Assembly (NCBI RefSeq): GCF_000969905.1
Contig: NZ_CP009520.1
Span: forward strand, 2,604,001 to 2,668,000
Direction: 5' to 3'
Length of the DNA stretch: 64,000 nucleotides
From: Methanosarcina vacuolata Z-761
Lineage (GTDB): Archaea > Halobacteriota > Methanosarcinia > Methanosarcinales > Methanosarcinaceae
Positions 25,209-33,660 of the stretch are shown here, in pieces (position 1 is the first letter of the stretch; every line of letters begins with the position of its first letter). The position numbers and the translations under genes were made by a program. Below the pieces are notes generated by a model. It was not told where the DNA came from, did not search any database, and saw only the letters and a program-made list of their open reading frames with translations.

Positions 25209-26748
25209 AAAATATTGTAACTATTCAGGTAGCCTTGTTAAGGCTACACAATTTTTCCTCGTTCCGAGGAAAAATTGGATATAAAATGAACCATTTTCTT
25301 CCTTGATGAAACGTGAAGAGATTCTTGCTTTGTGTGCTTCAAACCCTGAAGTTATTGCTTATATTATAAGTCTTGAATCTCAAATTAAAGACCTCACTGA
25401 AAGATTGCAAGTTTTAGAATTTCGCTTAAATCAAAACAGCCGAAACAGCAGTAAACCTCCTTCTAGTGACTATATTTCCAAAGGAAAACCTAATCCAAAA
25501 AGTCTCCGTAAACAGAGTGGCAAGAAACCTGGAGGTCAAGAAGGTCATCCAGGAACAACTCTCGAAATGGTAGATAATCCTGATTAGGTAATAGAGCATT
25601 CTTTGAACTGTTGCGAAGAATGCGGCCAGAATCTTGAGGATGTTGAAGTTGAAGCTTATGAGGTAAGACAGGTTTTTGATATTCCGCCTGTAAATCTTAT
25701 TGTTACAGAACATCAAAGTCAGATTAAGATCTGTCCTTGCTGTGGAAGGTTAAATAAAGCTGAATTTCCAGAATCAGTAAATTCCCCAGTTCAATATGGT
25801 CCTAATATCGTAGCTTCAGCAATTTACTTTAAAAATCACCATTTCATTCCTTATAAAAGGATTTCTGAATTGTTTCATGATGTAATGGGGATAAAAATCA
25901 GTTCTGCTACCATTATTGAAGCAGAAAGAGAATGTTTCCAGAACTTGAAGAATTTGAAAACGTAATTCGAGAAAAGTACTCTCTTCTCTGTATCCATTGT
26001 GATGAAACTGGAATGAAAGTTCACGGAAAAAGACATTGGCTTCATGTAGCTTCTACTGACAAATACACTTGTTATTTTGCTCATCCGAAAAGAGGATCAG
26101 AAGCTATTGATGCTATGGGAATTCTTCCAGAGTTTAAATGGGTAGCAGTTCATGATGGATGGAAACCTTACAACGGTTATAATTGTGATCATGCTCTTTG
26201 CAATGCCCATCTCCAAAGAGAACTTATTGGAATTGAGGAGAGTTATAAACAGCAATGGGCTAAAGATATGAATGAGCTGTTATCTGAAATGAAAAAGTAT
26301 ACTGATGAGTGCAAAGAGCAGGGCAAATATCTGGATTTTGAACAAGTTAAGGCATTAGAAAAAAGGTTCGATACTGTAGTCGCGAAAGGAATTGAAGAAA
26401 ATCCACCTTCTCTAAATCCTGAAAGACAAGGAAAACGTGGTATGTATCCAAAAACCAAAGCAAGGAATCTGCTTGATAGGTTTATAGAACATAAAGAAAA
26501 GATTCTGAGATTCCTGAAAGACTTGAAAGTTCCGTTTGAGAATAATCAAGCAGAAAGAGATGTCAGGATGATGAAACTACAGCAGAAAATATCAGGAACT
26601 TTCAGAACTACACGGGGAGCGGAAGCTTTCTGCAGAATTAGAGCATATATTTCCACAATAAGAAAGAATGGTTTACCTGTTTTAGAGGGTATTCTCGCGG
26701 CGCTCAAAGGAGCGCCGCTAGCTATACCCTGAATAGTTACAAAATATT
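25209..26748 (+). mobile_element. IS66-family insertion sequence (decayed) with target duplication
   Basis: The element spans 25217-26740 and ends in GTAACTATTCAGG / CCTGAATAGTTAC inverted repeats, starting with the GTAA typical of IS66. Exact 8-bp target duplications AAAATATT lie at 25209-25216 and 26741-26748. Strong hairpins lie just inside both ends (25249-25277, 13-bp stem; 26697-26718, 9-bp stem). It is inserted between the two tRNA-Glu genes. Confidence 0.93.
25303..26732 (+). pseudogene. IS66-family transposase, interrupted
   Basis: The reading starts MKREEILALCASNPEVIAYI and contains the leucine-rich N-region. NSRNSSKPPSSD and KKPGGQEGHPG follow, then the IS66 zinc finger (CCEECGQNL and ICPCCGRLN) and the DDE domain (CDETGMKVHG, VHDGWKPYNG, NNQAERDVRMMKLQ). 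A TAG at 25585-25587 stops frame one; the same frame resumes and is read to 25965. The catalytic domain continues in another frame from about 25932 to 26732. One nonsense change and one frameshift therefore separate an otherwise complete protein. It is probably inactive, with the ends still recognisable. Confidence 0.93.
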
Positions 26749-26828
26749 TTTAAAATAGTGTATAATTTGGATCTGGACAAACCGATCAAACGTCGTGAAC
26801 TTTCACGCAATGCTTATAAAAAAGAATA

Positions 26829-26906
26829 TGGTGCTCCGGCCGGGATTCGAACCCGAGTCTTCGGCTCGAAAGGCCGGAATGATTGGCCGGACTACACTAC
26901 CGGAGC
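26829..26906 (-). tRNA. tRNA-Glu (UUC), copy 2, CCA encoded
   Basis: Identical over its whole length, including CCA and the C27-A43 mismatch, to 24942-25019. The flanks are unrelated. A 12-bp hairpin (26928-26957) lies directly upstream, where a TATA box would be expected, so its expression is uncertain. Confidence 0.95.
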
Positions 26907-26927
26907 TTTTATTGTATCTTATTTTTC

Positions 26928-26963
26928 CCCTTATTGAAGGGGGTTCTTCAATAAGGGTTTTTT
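26928..26963 (+). terminator. hairpin plus T-run
   Basis: CCCTTATTGAAG (26928-26939) and CTTCAATAAGGG (26946-26957) form a perfect 12-bp stem with six T after it on the plus strand. It is shaped like an intrinsic terminator for rightward transcripts, facing the leftward wHTH-Lsm side. Confidence 0.6.
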
Positions 26964-27106
26964 CTATAAATAGTTAGCGGCTGCCGATACCTTTCAAAAT
27001 GTTATTAGCTGTTGAATTAGGCGATATCACAAGCCTTTTTAAAAAAAGCTTGACCGAAAACTGTCTTTAAGAATGATATTGGCTGTTGAGTCCAAAAATT
27101 CTTTTT

Positions 27107-27523
27107 TCACATTTCTTCTTCAGCTTTGTCCTCTTCAGCTTCGTCCTCATCTTCGACATCGGCTTTTATTTCATCTGTCTCTTCCGATTTTTTATCCTCT
27201 TGCACGAGGTTGCCAATCCATTCGCTGAGTCTCCCACAGTATTCTGGTTGACAGTCGCCAGTGCAGCCTGTACAGGACGAAAACAATTCTCCTGCAAGCA
27301 GAAGGTCATATTTTTCCTTAACCTCTTCCTTCGCTTTCAGTAGGTATGTTCTTGCTCCGTTTGAGACTCCAACCTCTCGTATAATAAGGTCTTTATCCAG
27401 AAGTTTTTTTATGATTCTGGAGCATTTTCTGCTGTCGATATTCAACTCTTTCCAGATGACGTTCTGGAAAACGCCTTCTTTATGTCTTTTTATTATATTA
27501 TAGGCTTCTTCTTCAAGATCCAT
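27107..27523 (-). CDS. winged-helix protein with CxxCxxxC-type cysteine cluster and acidic tail
   Basis: A 138-residue protein. Residues 1-70 are a winged HTH of the TFIIIC B-block/MarR-like kind (FQNVIWKELNIDSRKCSRII, then LLDKDLIIREV). Residues 83-97 contain CTGCTGDCQPEYC, four cysteines in a tight cluster suited to an Fe-S centre or zinc. The last 30 residues are almost all Glu, Asp and Lys. It is read leftward directly after the Lsm gene with a gap of about 30 bases, so the two may be co-transcribed. A redox- or metal-sensing regulator or an RNA-polymerase-associated factor is plausible but not shown. Confidence 0.75.
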   Translation of the reverse strand: MDLEEEAYNIIKRHKEGVFQNVIWKELNIDSRKCSRIIKKLLDKDLIIREVGVSNGARTYLLKAKEEVKEKYDLLLAGELFSSCTGCTGDCQPEYCGRLSEWIGNLVQEDKKSEETDEIKADVEDEDEAEEDKAEEEM

Positions 27524-27555
27524 GATTTCACACTAATAGAGTTCCTTATGAAGTT

Positions 27556-27780
27556 TTATTCTTCTACAGGAGTGATCAGTATAATGTTATTACCGCGAAG
27601 TACTACTGAACCAAGGGAACGAACTTTTTCTCCTTTTACGATCTCCATGGTGTCCACGAGATGGAGGTTCATATAGTCGTCCACGCTCTTAAGAGTGCCT
27701 TCGAGCAGATTAAGATCGCCTTTCATTTCTACCTGGATTCTTGATCCAACAATTTTCTGAACTTTTTTATTTGGGAACAA
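27556..27780 (-). CDS. archaeal Sm-like (Lsm) protein
   Basis: A 74-residue protein with both Sm motifs. Sm1 is GDLNLLEGTLKSVDDYMNLH, with the conserved D-x-x-M-N-L, and Sm2 is VRSLGSVVLRGNNIILI, with the RGNNI signature that binds uridine. Archaeal Lsm proteins form heptameric rings that bind U-rich RNA, and in Methanosarcina relatives contact small RNAs. The start is a TTG with GAGGG five bases upstream. The window also holds a candidate structured RNA at 19028-19262, whose link to this protein is only speculative. Confidence 0.94.
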   Translation of the reverse strand: MFPNKKVQKIVGSRIQVEMKGDLNLLEGTLKSVDDYMNLHLVDTMEIVKGEKVRSLGSVVLRGNNIILITPVEE

Positions 27781-28277
27781 ATTTAAACCCTCGCTGATTT
27801 ATTCTGAATTCTCCCCGTACTCACTTATGTTTTTTACGTCCCAAGCCAGTGAGGAGCAAGTCGCATCAGAACCGCATCCACACCTGCGGTTTACTTGTTG
27901 CCTGTATCAGACGCCTCATGCCAGCGACTGAGAAATTTCTTTATATTGTCACTCCACCGGCTTTTAAGAAAACTGAAAACTACATACCCTTTACAGAGAT
28001 ATATAACCATCGATCTCCAAGAGCTCTCAAATGCCCCCTGGATCAAATAGCTCCTTCCATAAACTGCAGTTCAAATTTTTCTGTTTACCAGCAACCGTTG
28101 CGCCGGTTGATCACGCCGATAGGGTTTGGGGATAAGGTTATCAGACTCAAACGGTTCTTGGGGTTTTCGGTCAAGCCTTTTTTGAAAAGGGTTGCGTTCA
28201 AGCCTTTTTTTCAAAAGGCTTGTGATCACGCTGATGGGGTTTGGGGCTAGGGATCTCTAAAACTTAAACATAATGGG
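27781..28277. other. spacer with dispersed palindromic repeats
   Basis: An ORF across this stretch is judged spurious. The region has two copies of a GATCACGC(C/T)GAT(A/G)GGGTTTGGGG phrase (about 28109 and 28225). It also contains TTTTCGGTCAAGCC with a perfect 10-bp hairpin CAAGCCTTTT/AAAAGGCTTG (28199-28222). A related inverted copy lies at about 27020-27062, so the wHTH-Lsm pair is bracketed by these elements. Confidence 0.55.
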
Positions 28278-28679
28278 TCAGATGTAACCCTGGAGGTCCG
28301 TACTTTCGTCAACAAGCTTTGCAGATGACTCCTTTTTTGGTCTCGGGATTGCTCTTGCAATGGGCCCAAAAACGGATTCATATTCATTTATATGCTGGGT
28401 CAGCCAGCGGGAAAGCTCAAGTGCAGCTACCGGAGAAAGTATCACTTCGGTTTCTACACGCCTCTGGATAACTCTTGATTCCGAGGAATCCCCAAACAGT
28501 TTTGGAGTGTCATTATAAAAACCGATCCTGAAATCATAGGGGCTGTGCCCACCTGCAGCTCCTATAGCATATATCTGCCTGAAGTTCTCAGGCTTCATAA
28601 ATTCGATTGTAATACCTTTCTTAATCTTTTTAGAAGCTGCGCTTTCAATATTTTCCCTGGATTCAACATCCTCGGTCAT
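28278..28679 (-). CDS. DUF3467-like conserved protein
   Basis: A 133-residue soluble protein. Its core runs from FMKPENFRQIYAIGAAGGHS through PYDFRIGFYND to the strand RRVETEVILSPVAALELSRW and the helix LTQHINEYESVFGPI. This matches the layout of DUF3467 proteins, where an SP(x)nD-F-R-(L/I) strand and a V(V/I)(M/L)SP-A motif recur. No catalytic residues are evident. The start is the ATG at 28679 with GAGGT upstream. It faces the long spacer before the helicase gene. Function is unknown. Confidence 0.72.
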   Translation of the reverse strand: MTEDVESRENIESAASKKIKKGITIEFMKPENFRQIYAIGAAGGHSPYDFRIGFYNDTPKLFGDSSESRVIQRRVETEVILSPVAALELSRWLTQHINEYESVFGPIARAIPRPKKESSAKLVDESTDLQGYI

Positions 28680-28859
28680 GAAATTACCTCAATTTTTACT
28701 CTCACGTATCTTATAAGATTTTTATCTCATATCTCATTATACTGATGACCGACCCTTAAAAAACCGGCCAATCTTCTCAATATAAACAAAGCATTCCCAC
28801 ACAAGCAGGAACATTTTAACTCATTATACAATGTTATCTGCAAAAACGTTTTTGATCTT

Positions 28860-31334
28860 TTAACCCTGGACTTTCTTTTTAAGTTTTTTTGCTTCCTCTG
28901 CAACTCCCTTTTTAGAGTGTACTTTTGCTATAAGTTCCACGGCGTCAAGGTTCCTGACTGCGTTGTCCAGGTACCCGAAAACATCACCCTGATAGGCTGA
29001 GATGCCGTATTTATTTTCAAGTTTATTTACTATCTGTGCAGGCTCAAGCGCTTCTGTACGTAGCTTGATTATTTTTTCCGAAAACTTCTGTTCTGCGCAT
29101 CCGCAGTAAGGCGAATCTTTGCATTTACAGGTTAAAAAGTCCGAAGCAAAGTTTAACAGGAGTTCCTGGAGTTTTGCATCAAGCTGGGAAAGAGACTCCC
29201 CGTCAAAAATTATATCAAGGGTAGCTCCCTGAAAAATCCTTGAAGGCATATTCACATGCAGGGAGCTTCCTATCTGGTTTGCATACTTGAAATATGCTGC
29301 ATCAAAAAACTCCAGGTTCGTTGCGATCTTCAGGGGTTCATTATCTCCAAGCACTGCATCTCGAATCAGAAAAGCTTTCGATACCGGAAGGAAATGTGCT
29401 GCAGTAATTTTTCCAAACCGCGTAAGCGTTATTCGGTTTCCTTTTTTTTCCACAAAACGGTAGCTCTGAAGACGCAGAACCAACTTATCCAGGTCATAGT
29501 CTCCAAACATCTGGTTGTGGATCATTCTGAGGTCCTGCACCGAGGAGGTAACTGCAACCGATGCAAGCACTTCCTCGAGCTGTTCGGCTTCTCCATAATG
29601 TACGCCTGCTGAGATCATTTCTCCCTGGAGCAGTTTAATTGCAACCTCTTCTTCGGTATCGGACTGTGAACCGGAATACGATTTTCCAGGCACGGGCATA
29701 AGCACAACAACTCCCCTATCATGATAGTCAGGTCTCCCTGCCCTTCCGCTCATCTGCAGAAAATCCTGGACTGATATCCAGTCAATTCCCATTGCCAGGG
29801 ATTCAAAGATCACCTGGGAAGCCGGAAAATCCACCCCAGCCGCAAGAGCAGCCGTGGTCACAATTACCGGAATCTCTCCTTTTGCAAAACGAGTTTCAAC
29901 TTTCTTTCTCTCGTACTGTGAAAGCCCGGCATGATAGGGAGCCGCCTGAATAGAAAGAGCTCCTGCAAGCTTGTGACAGTTTCGACGGGAATTTGTAAAG
30001 ACAATTGTCTGTCCCCTGTGCTTTTTGGAAGATAACATTGAATATTCTTCTTTCGCGAGCTGGGAAATCAACTTTGCTTTTTCGTTTTCCTGGCAGAAAA
30101 GAAGATGCCTGTCAATAGGAACCGGCCTGTGCTCGTAACGGACAAGCTGAGCTCCAAGTTTCTTCGCATAGCCTGCGGGATTTGCAACAGTTGCAGAGAG
30201 ATAGATGAACTGAGCTTCGGGTGCCACATATCTCAACCTTCCGATAAGCCCATCCAGCCTGTGGCCCCTCTCCTGGTCTTCGAGAGTATGGACTTCATCC
30301 ACTACCACAGTTCCGATTTTGCCCAGAAAATCGGCATTTCCCGACCGAAGCATGTGGTCTATACCCTCGTAGGTCCCTACAATAATATCCGCACCCGGAC
30401 TGGTCTGCATCTTCACGCGCTGAGAAGTTTTTATAAGAATTGCTCCGATCTTTATGGAGGTTGTGAACCCGAGTTTTGAATATCGTTCTTTGAACTGTTC
30501 ATACTTCTGGTTTGCAAGTGCAACCAGGGGGACGAGGTAGAGCATTTTTCCTTTTTTGTTGAAGAGGTTCTGGATTCCTGCCATCTCCCCTATGAGGGTC
30601 TTTCCAGTTGCTGTTGCCGAGACTACAAACTGGTTTTTCCCTTCCAGAAGCCCGGCTTCTATCGATAATGTCTGGACAGGCAGCAGGGTCTCGGATTTTT
30701 CGAGCAGCATTTCCTTAAATTTCTTTTGCAGAGGCAGGCTTTTTACCCTAACTGTAGCACTGGCAGGATTTGTTCTTATAGTGTCATAGCGTGTGAATTC
30801 AGGGTCAAGCCTTTCAGGGCTCAGCATCCGGATAGTCCTGTCAAGGTCTCGGGTTTTTGAAAGCACCTGCTCCAGGAAATCTATGGATTTTTCCCCATAC
30901 TGCACACCAGCCGAACGGACTGCACGCAATAGTTCTTCTTTTGCACATTCCAGGCAGATGAGTTCATTATTGTACTTGATGGATTTACTGTTTACAAAGT
31001 TGAAACGTTTATTAATCCAGCAATGTTTACAGATTTTTACTTTGTCCGCATCAAGTTGAAAACCTTTAAGCATTTCCAGAAAAGCAGCCTCATTTGAAGG
31101 ATCTCCTCCTTCTGCGAACATTATTCGGTTTGCACTGCGCAGGAGCTCTATAAACTGCTGAGGAGGAATGAATTCTTCTTTTTTGCCGGTGAGGAGCCTG
31201 ATTTTGAGAGGGCGAGGCCCTTTGTAACTATCTTTTATAACGAGCTCGGCCATATAAAGCGGCTGTTTCATCCGGTCCTTTATAGCCATAACTCTTATCT
31301 TCGATTTTTCAGCATAACCTAGGACCCAGAGCAT
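28860..31334 (-). CDS. Ski2-type DEAD/DEAH helicase with zinc finger
   Basis: This 824-residue protein has an N-terminal module ending in a four-cysteine finger (CKHC at 102-105 and CLEC at 127-130), then a superfamily-2 helicase core. Walker A is SATATGKTLIGEM at about 239, DEVH at 346-349 and SAT at 380-382. Motif VI, QMSGRAGRPD, is at about 530. A second cysteine cluster (CKCKDSPYCGC) lies near residue 740. The layout fits archaeal Ski2-like helicases, perhaps the ASH-Ski2 group that works with the RNA-processing nuclease aCPSF1. That sub-assignment is tentative. It probably unwinds RNA or DNA with ATP in the cytosol. Confidence 0.88.
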   Translation of the reverse strand: MLWVLGYAEKSKIRVMAIKDRMKQPLYMAELVIKDSYKGPRPLKIRLLTGKKEEFIPPQQFIELLRSANRIMFAEGGDPSNEAAFLEMLKGFQLDADKVKICKHCWINKRFNFVNSKSIKYNNELICLECAKEELLRAVRSAGVQYGEKSIDFLEQVLSKTRDLDRTIRMLSPERLDPEFTRYDTIRTNPASATVRVKSLPLQKKFKEMLLEKSETLLPVQTLSIEAGLLEGKNQFVVSATATGKTLIGEMAGIQNLFNKKGKMLYLVPLVALANQKYEQFKERYSKLGFTTSIKIGAILIKTSQRVKMQTSPGADIIVGTYEGIDHMLRSGNADFLGKIGTVVVDEVHTLEDQERGHRLDGLIGRLRYVAPEAQFIYLSATVANPAGYAKKLGAQLVRYEHRPVPIDRHLLFCQENEKAKLISQLAKEEYSMLSSKKHRGQTIVFTNSRRNCHKLAGALSIQAAPYHAGLSQYERKKVETRFAKGEIPVIVTTAALAAGVDFPASQVIFESLAMGIDWISVQDFLQMSGRAGRPDYHDRGVVVLMPVPGKSYSGSQSDTEEEVAIKLLQGEMISAGVHYGEAEQLEEVLASVAVTSSVQDLRMIHNQMFGDYDLDKLVLRLQSYRFVEKKGNRITLTRFGKITAAHFLPVSKAFLIRDAVLGDNEPLKIATNLEFFDAAYFKYANQIGSSLHVNMPSRIFQGATLDIIFDGESLSQLDAKLQELLLNFASDFLTCKCKDSPYCGCAEQKFSEKIIKLRTEALEPAQIVNKLENKYGISAYQGDVFGYLDNAVRNLDAVELIAKVHSKKGVAEEAKKLKKKVQG

Positions 31335-31850
31335 GATTTTTTATCCTGATATATAAGTGGTATAAGTAAGATTTCCTTAAAACCTGTAAATTTCCCTTCA
31401 AAGTTTAAATTTTGAAGTTTGAGAAAACCAACATTCTGCTGTCTTCTTAATTTCTGGCAGCATAATTTGCGTTTACAGGTGAAAATCTATTTAAATATTG
31501 TTTATACTTTCAGCGTTGTTTGGGGAGTACTATATATTCTCCCTTAGCACACCTTTCGGACTTCTACTTTTCCATCTCACTTGCAACCTCACTTTATAGG
31601 TAACTATTATATAAATATTTTATTACTCAATAATTATATTATTAAATTTACTGGAAAATTTCCTAGAATAGCAATAGTATTGAATTCATCAATTAAAAAA
31701 TTGTTTTAAGGAATTAGTTGGAGGAAGATCTAAAATAATTATTTAAAGAAATTGTTTGGGAGAAGCAATTAGAGAAACTACCTCTCGAAAATGCTAGAAT
31801 AAAACTCTCTACATAGAAGCTACTTACCTATTGCTCCTTAAAGTACTGTT
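31335..31850. other. promoter spacer of the helicase gene
   Basis: AT-rich with a TATA candidate (TTTAAATATTG, near 31490) and an imperfect GGGGAGT...TTCTCCC hairpin (31519-31542). No gene is supported. Confidence 0.45.
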
Positions 31851-32627
31851 TTATAAACAGGCTCCTTCCTTAGCAAATCTGCACCTGCAGTTTCGAGTTT
31901 CCGGAATCTTTTTTATTGTATCCGAAATAATCTCAAAGATTGCATCCTGAGCTTTTCCCACAACTTCGGTAACTTCGTCAGCAGTTAGTTTCTGTGTGGT
32001 CATTCCGCAGGCCTGATTTGTGATAATGGCAAGAGAAGCATAACAGAGGCTGAGTTCTTTTGCAAGGCCCACTTCAGGTACACCCGTCATGCCCACAACA
32101 TCGGCAAATTGGCTCATCATGCGGATTTCGGCCCTGGTCTCAAAACGTGGGCCCTCCGTGCAGGCATAAATTCCTTCGGTATAAGGTAGTCCCTGTTTTT
32201 CCAGAGCGTCTCTAAGGGCTACCCTGATCTCAGGGCAGTAAGGTTCAGATACATCGACGTGTACGGTTTTGTCATCATAAAAGGTAGAAGGCCGGTTCCG
32301 GGTAAAATCTATAAAATCGTTAAGTACTACAAAACTACCCACCGGATGCCCTCGCATTGACCCAACGGAATTTGTGGAGATTACACGTTTTGCCCCGATA
32401 CAATCTACAGCCCAGATATTGGCCCTGTAGTTAATCCTGTGAGGAGGAATATGGTTTTCTCCTGCATGCCTGGGGATTACTGCAACTTTTTTCCCTCTTA
32501 TGGTAGTAAGATAAACTGTAACTTCTCCATATGGAGTGTTTACTAACTTGCTTTCAAATTCCTGGTAAGAGTTAAAACCGACACCACCGAGCACTGCAAT
32601 TTCAACGTTTTCAGGTATTTTTTCCAT
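31851..32627 (-). CDS. 5'-methylthioadenosine/methylthioinosine phosphorylase
   Basis: A 258-residue cytosolic PNP-family enzyme that cleaves MTA or MTI with phosphate in methionine salvage. Landmarks are IAVLGGVGF at the N-terminus, VAVIPRHAGENHIPPHRINY with the phosphate-binding RH, ISTNSVGSM, and CTEGPRFETRAEIRMMSQF. The base pocket is near VGMTGVPEVGLAKEL, followed by YASLAIITNQACG. Archaeal methanogen relatives include enzymes specific for methylthioinosine, so substrate choice needs testing. The ATG at 32627 is chosen because AGGAAG precedes it and homology starts there; a longer in-frame start at 32666 has no ribosome site. Confidence 0.92.
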   Translation of the reverse strand: MEKIPENVEIAVLGGVGFNSYQEFESKLVNTPYGEVTVYLTTIRGKKVAVIPRHAGENHIPPHRINYRANIWAVDCIGAKRVISTNSVGSMRGHPVGSFVVLNDFIDFTRNRPSTFYDDKTVHVDVSEPYCPEIRVALRDALEKQGLPYTEGIYACTEGPRFETRAEIRMMSQFADVVGMTGVPEVGLAKELSLCYASLAIITNQACGMTTQKLTADEVTEVVGKAQDAIFEIISDTIKKIPETRNCRCRFAKEGACL

Positions 32628-32718
32628 TTTATGATCTTCCTGACGGTTTTTACTATTACCCCCCATTTTCGATTTTTAACCCCGTCGAGCTTCAAAATTT
32701 ATGACAGGTCGCCTGCAG

Positions 32719-33660
32719 TCAGGCGAGTTTTTTTCTTCTTTTATCTCTTCCTCTATCTTCATTTTCGGAGGCCTGATTCGATACGCTGTATTTTATTCCT
32801 GCAAGGGCAATGAGAACCGCAACTGCGACCGAATACACAAAGTACTGGAGGGCAAGGGACGCATCACTGGTAATGCCTTCCGAAAGGGACGCCGTCGCTA
32901 AAATGTATGTACTTGCACCCCAGAATAGCAGCCCTGTTGCGATCACGAATAAAGAGATTGCGACGTTTTTATAAATGGGCTTATTTTCCATCCTTAAATC
33001 GAAGATTTTTCCAAGGTCGGCAAGCAGCATCGCTCCTGCATACCACCAGACTGAAGCATTGATGAATACTGAGACAAGCGTAAGGATCCCCTGATACCAG
33101 ACCCCATCTGCCGAGTAAAGCTTCCATACTTCCATAGCTCCGTATGCAGTTGCTACAAGCATTGTAAGCAGGGAAGCCGTATAGCTGATAAAAACCATCC
33201 TCTGTTCCAGAAAAGCATCCCAGAGCTTTTCTTTTTCAAGAGCGACAAGATCGTCCAGCCCAAAACCCCTGTACAACATGTAAAGCCCCACAGCTGCAAG
33301 AATTCCCACAATTGCACCTTCGGGATAGCGGGCAAGCAAAAATATTGCATAAATGAGAAAAGCAAGCCCTAAAGGTACAAAGAAAGTCTGGGAGATTTTC
33401 GGGTCGCTAAAGACGTGTTTCAGGATATAGTAAGTACTTTCAAGATTCTGGCTCTGCATTATTACAATTCTTTTCACGGAGTCAATTCTCATACGGGACT
33501 GGACAATAGGCACAAGCGTTTCGTCCTCTGCCCCATCCGAGACGAATATCGCCCTCTGCACGTCGTACATATTGAGAAATGTTTCAAGCTGCTCGGAAAT
33601 TTTCTGGTCTGAGATCACTCCAACGTTTTTGTCTCCTGCAAAAGAAACTATCTCAGCATC
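32719..33660 (-). pseudogene. DUF373 membrane protein, C-terminal part cut off by an IS
   Basis: This stretch codes from DAEIVSFAGDKNVGVISDQK to KRRKKLA. It includes FLNMYDVQRAIFVSDGAEDE and six or so membrane segments (near residues 80-115, 141-160, 180-200, 225-240 and 262-282 of the visible frame). It is the downstream part of the gene whose N-terminus lies at 35164-35363, on the other side of the insertion. Removing the IS and one copy of the GCATC duplication restores a single 378-residue frame. Translation from the internal GTG at 33618 is possible but would lack the N-terminal domain. Confidence 0.93.

Noticed and set aside
25587-25965. Programmed frameshift or stop read-through in the IS66 transposase
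   Set aside because: There is both a plain TAG and a separate frameshift without a slippery heptamer, and IS66 transposases are not normally made this way. Decay is the simpler explanation.
27849-28250. 133-codon ORF on the plus strand upstream of the Lsm gene
   Set aside because: Low-complexity and repeat-derived composition, no ribosome site or family features, and it runs through dispersed palindromes.
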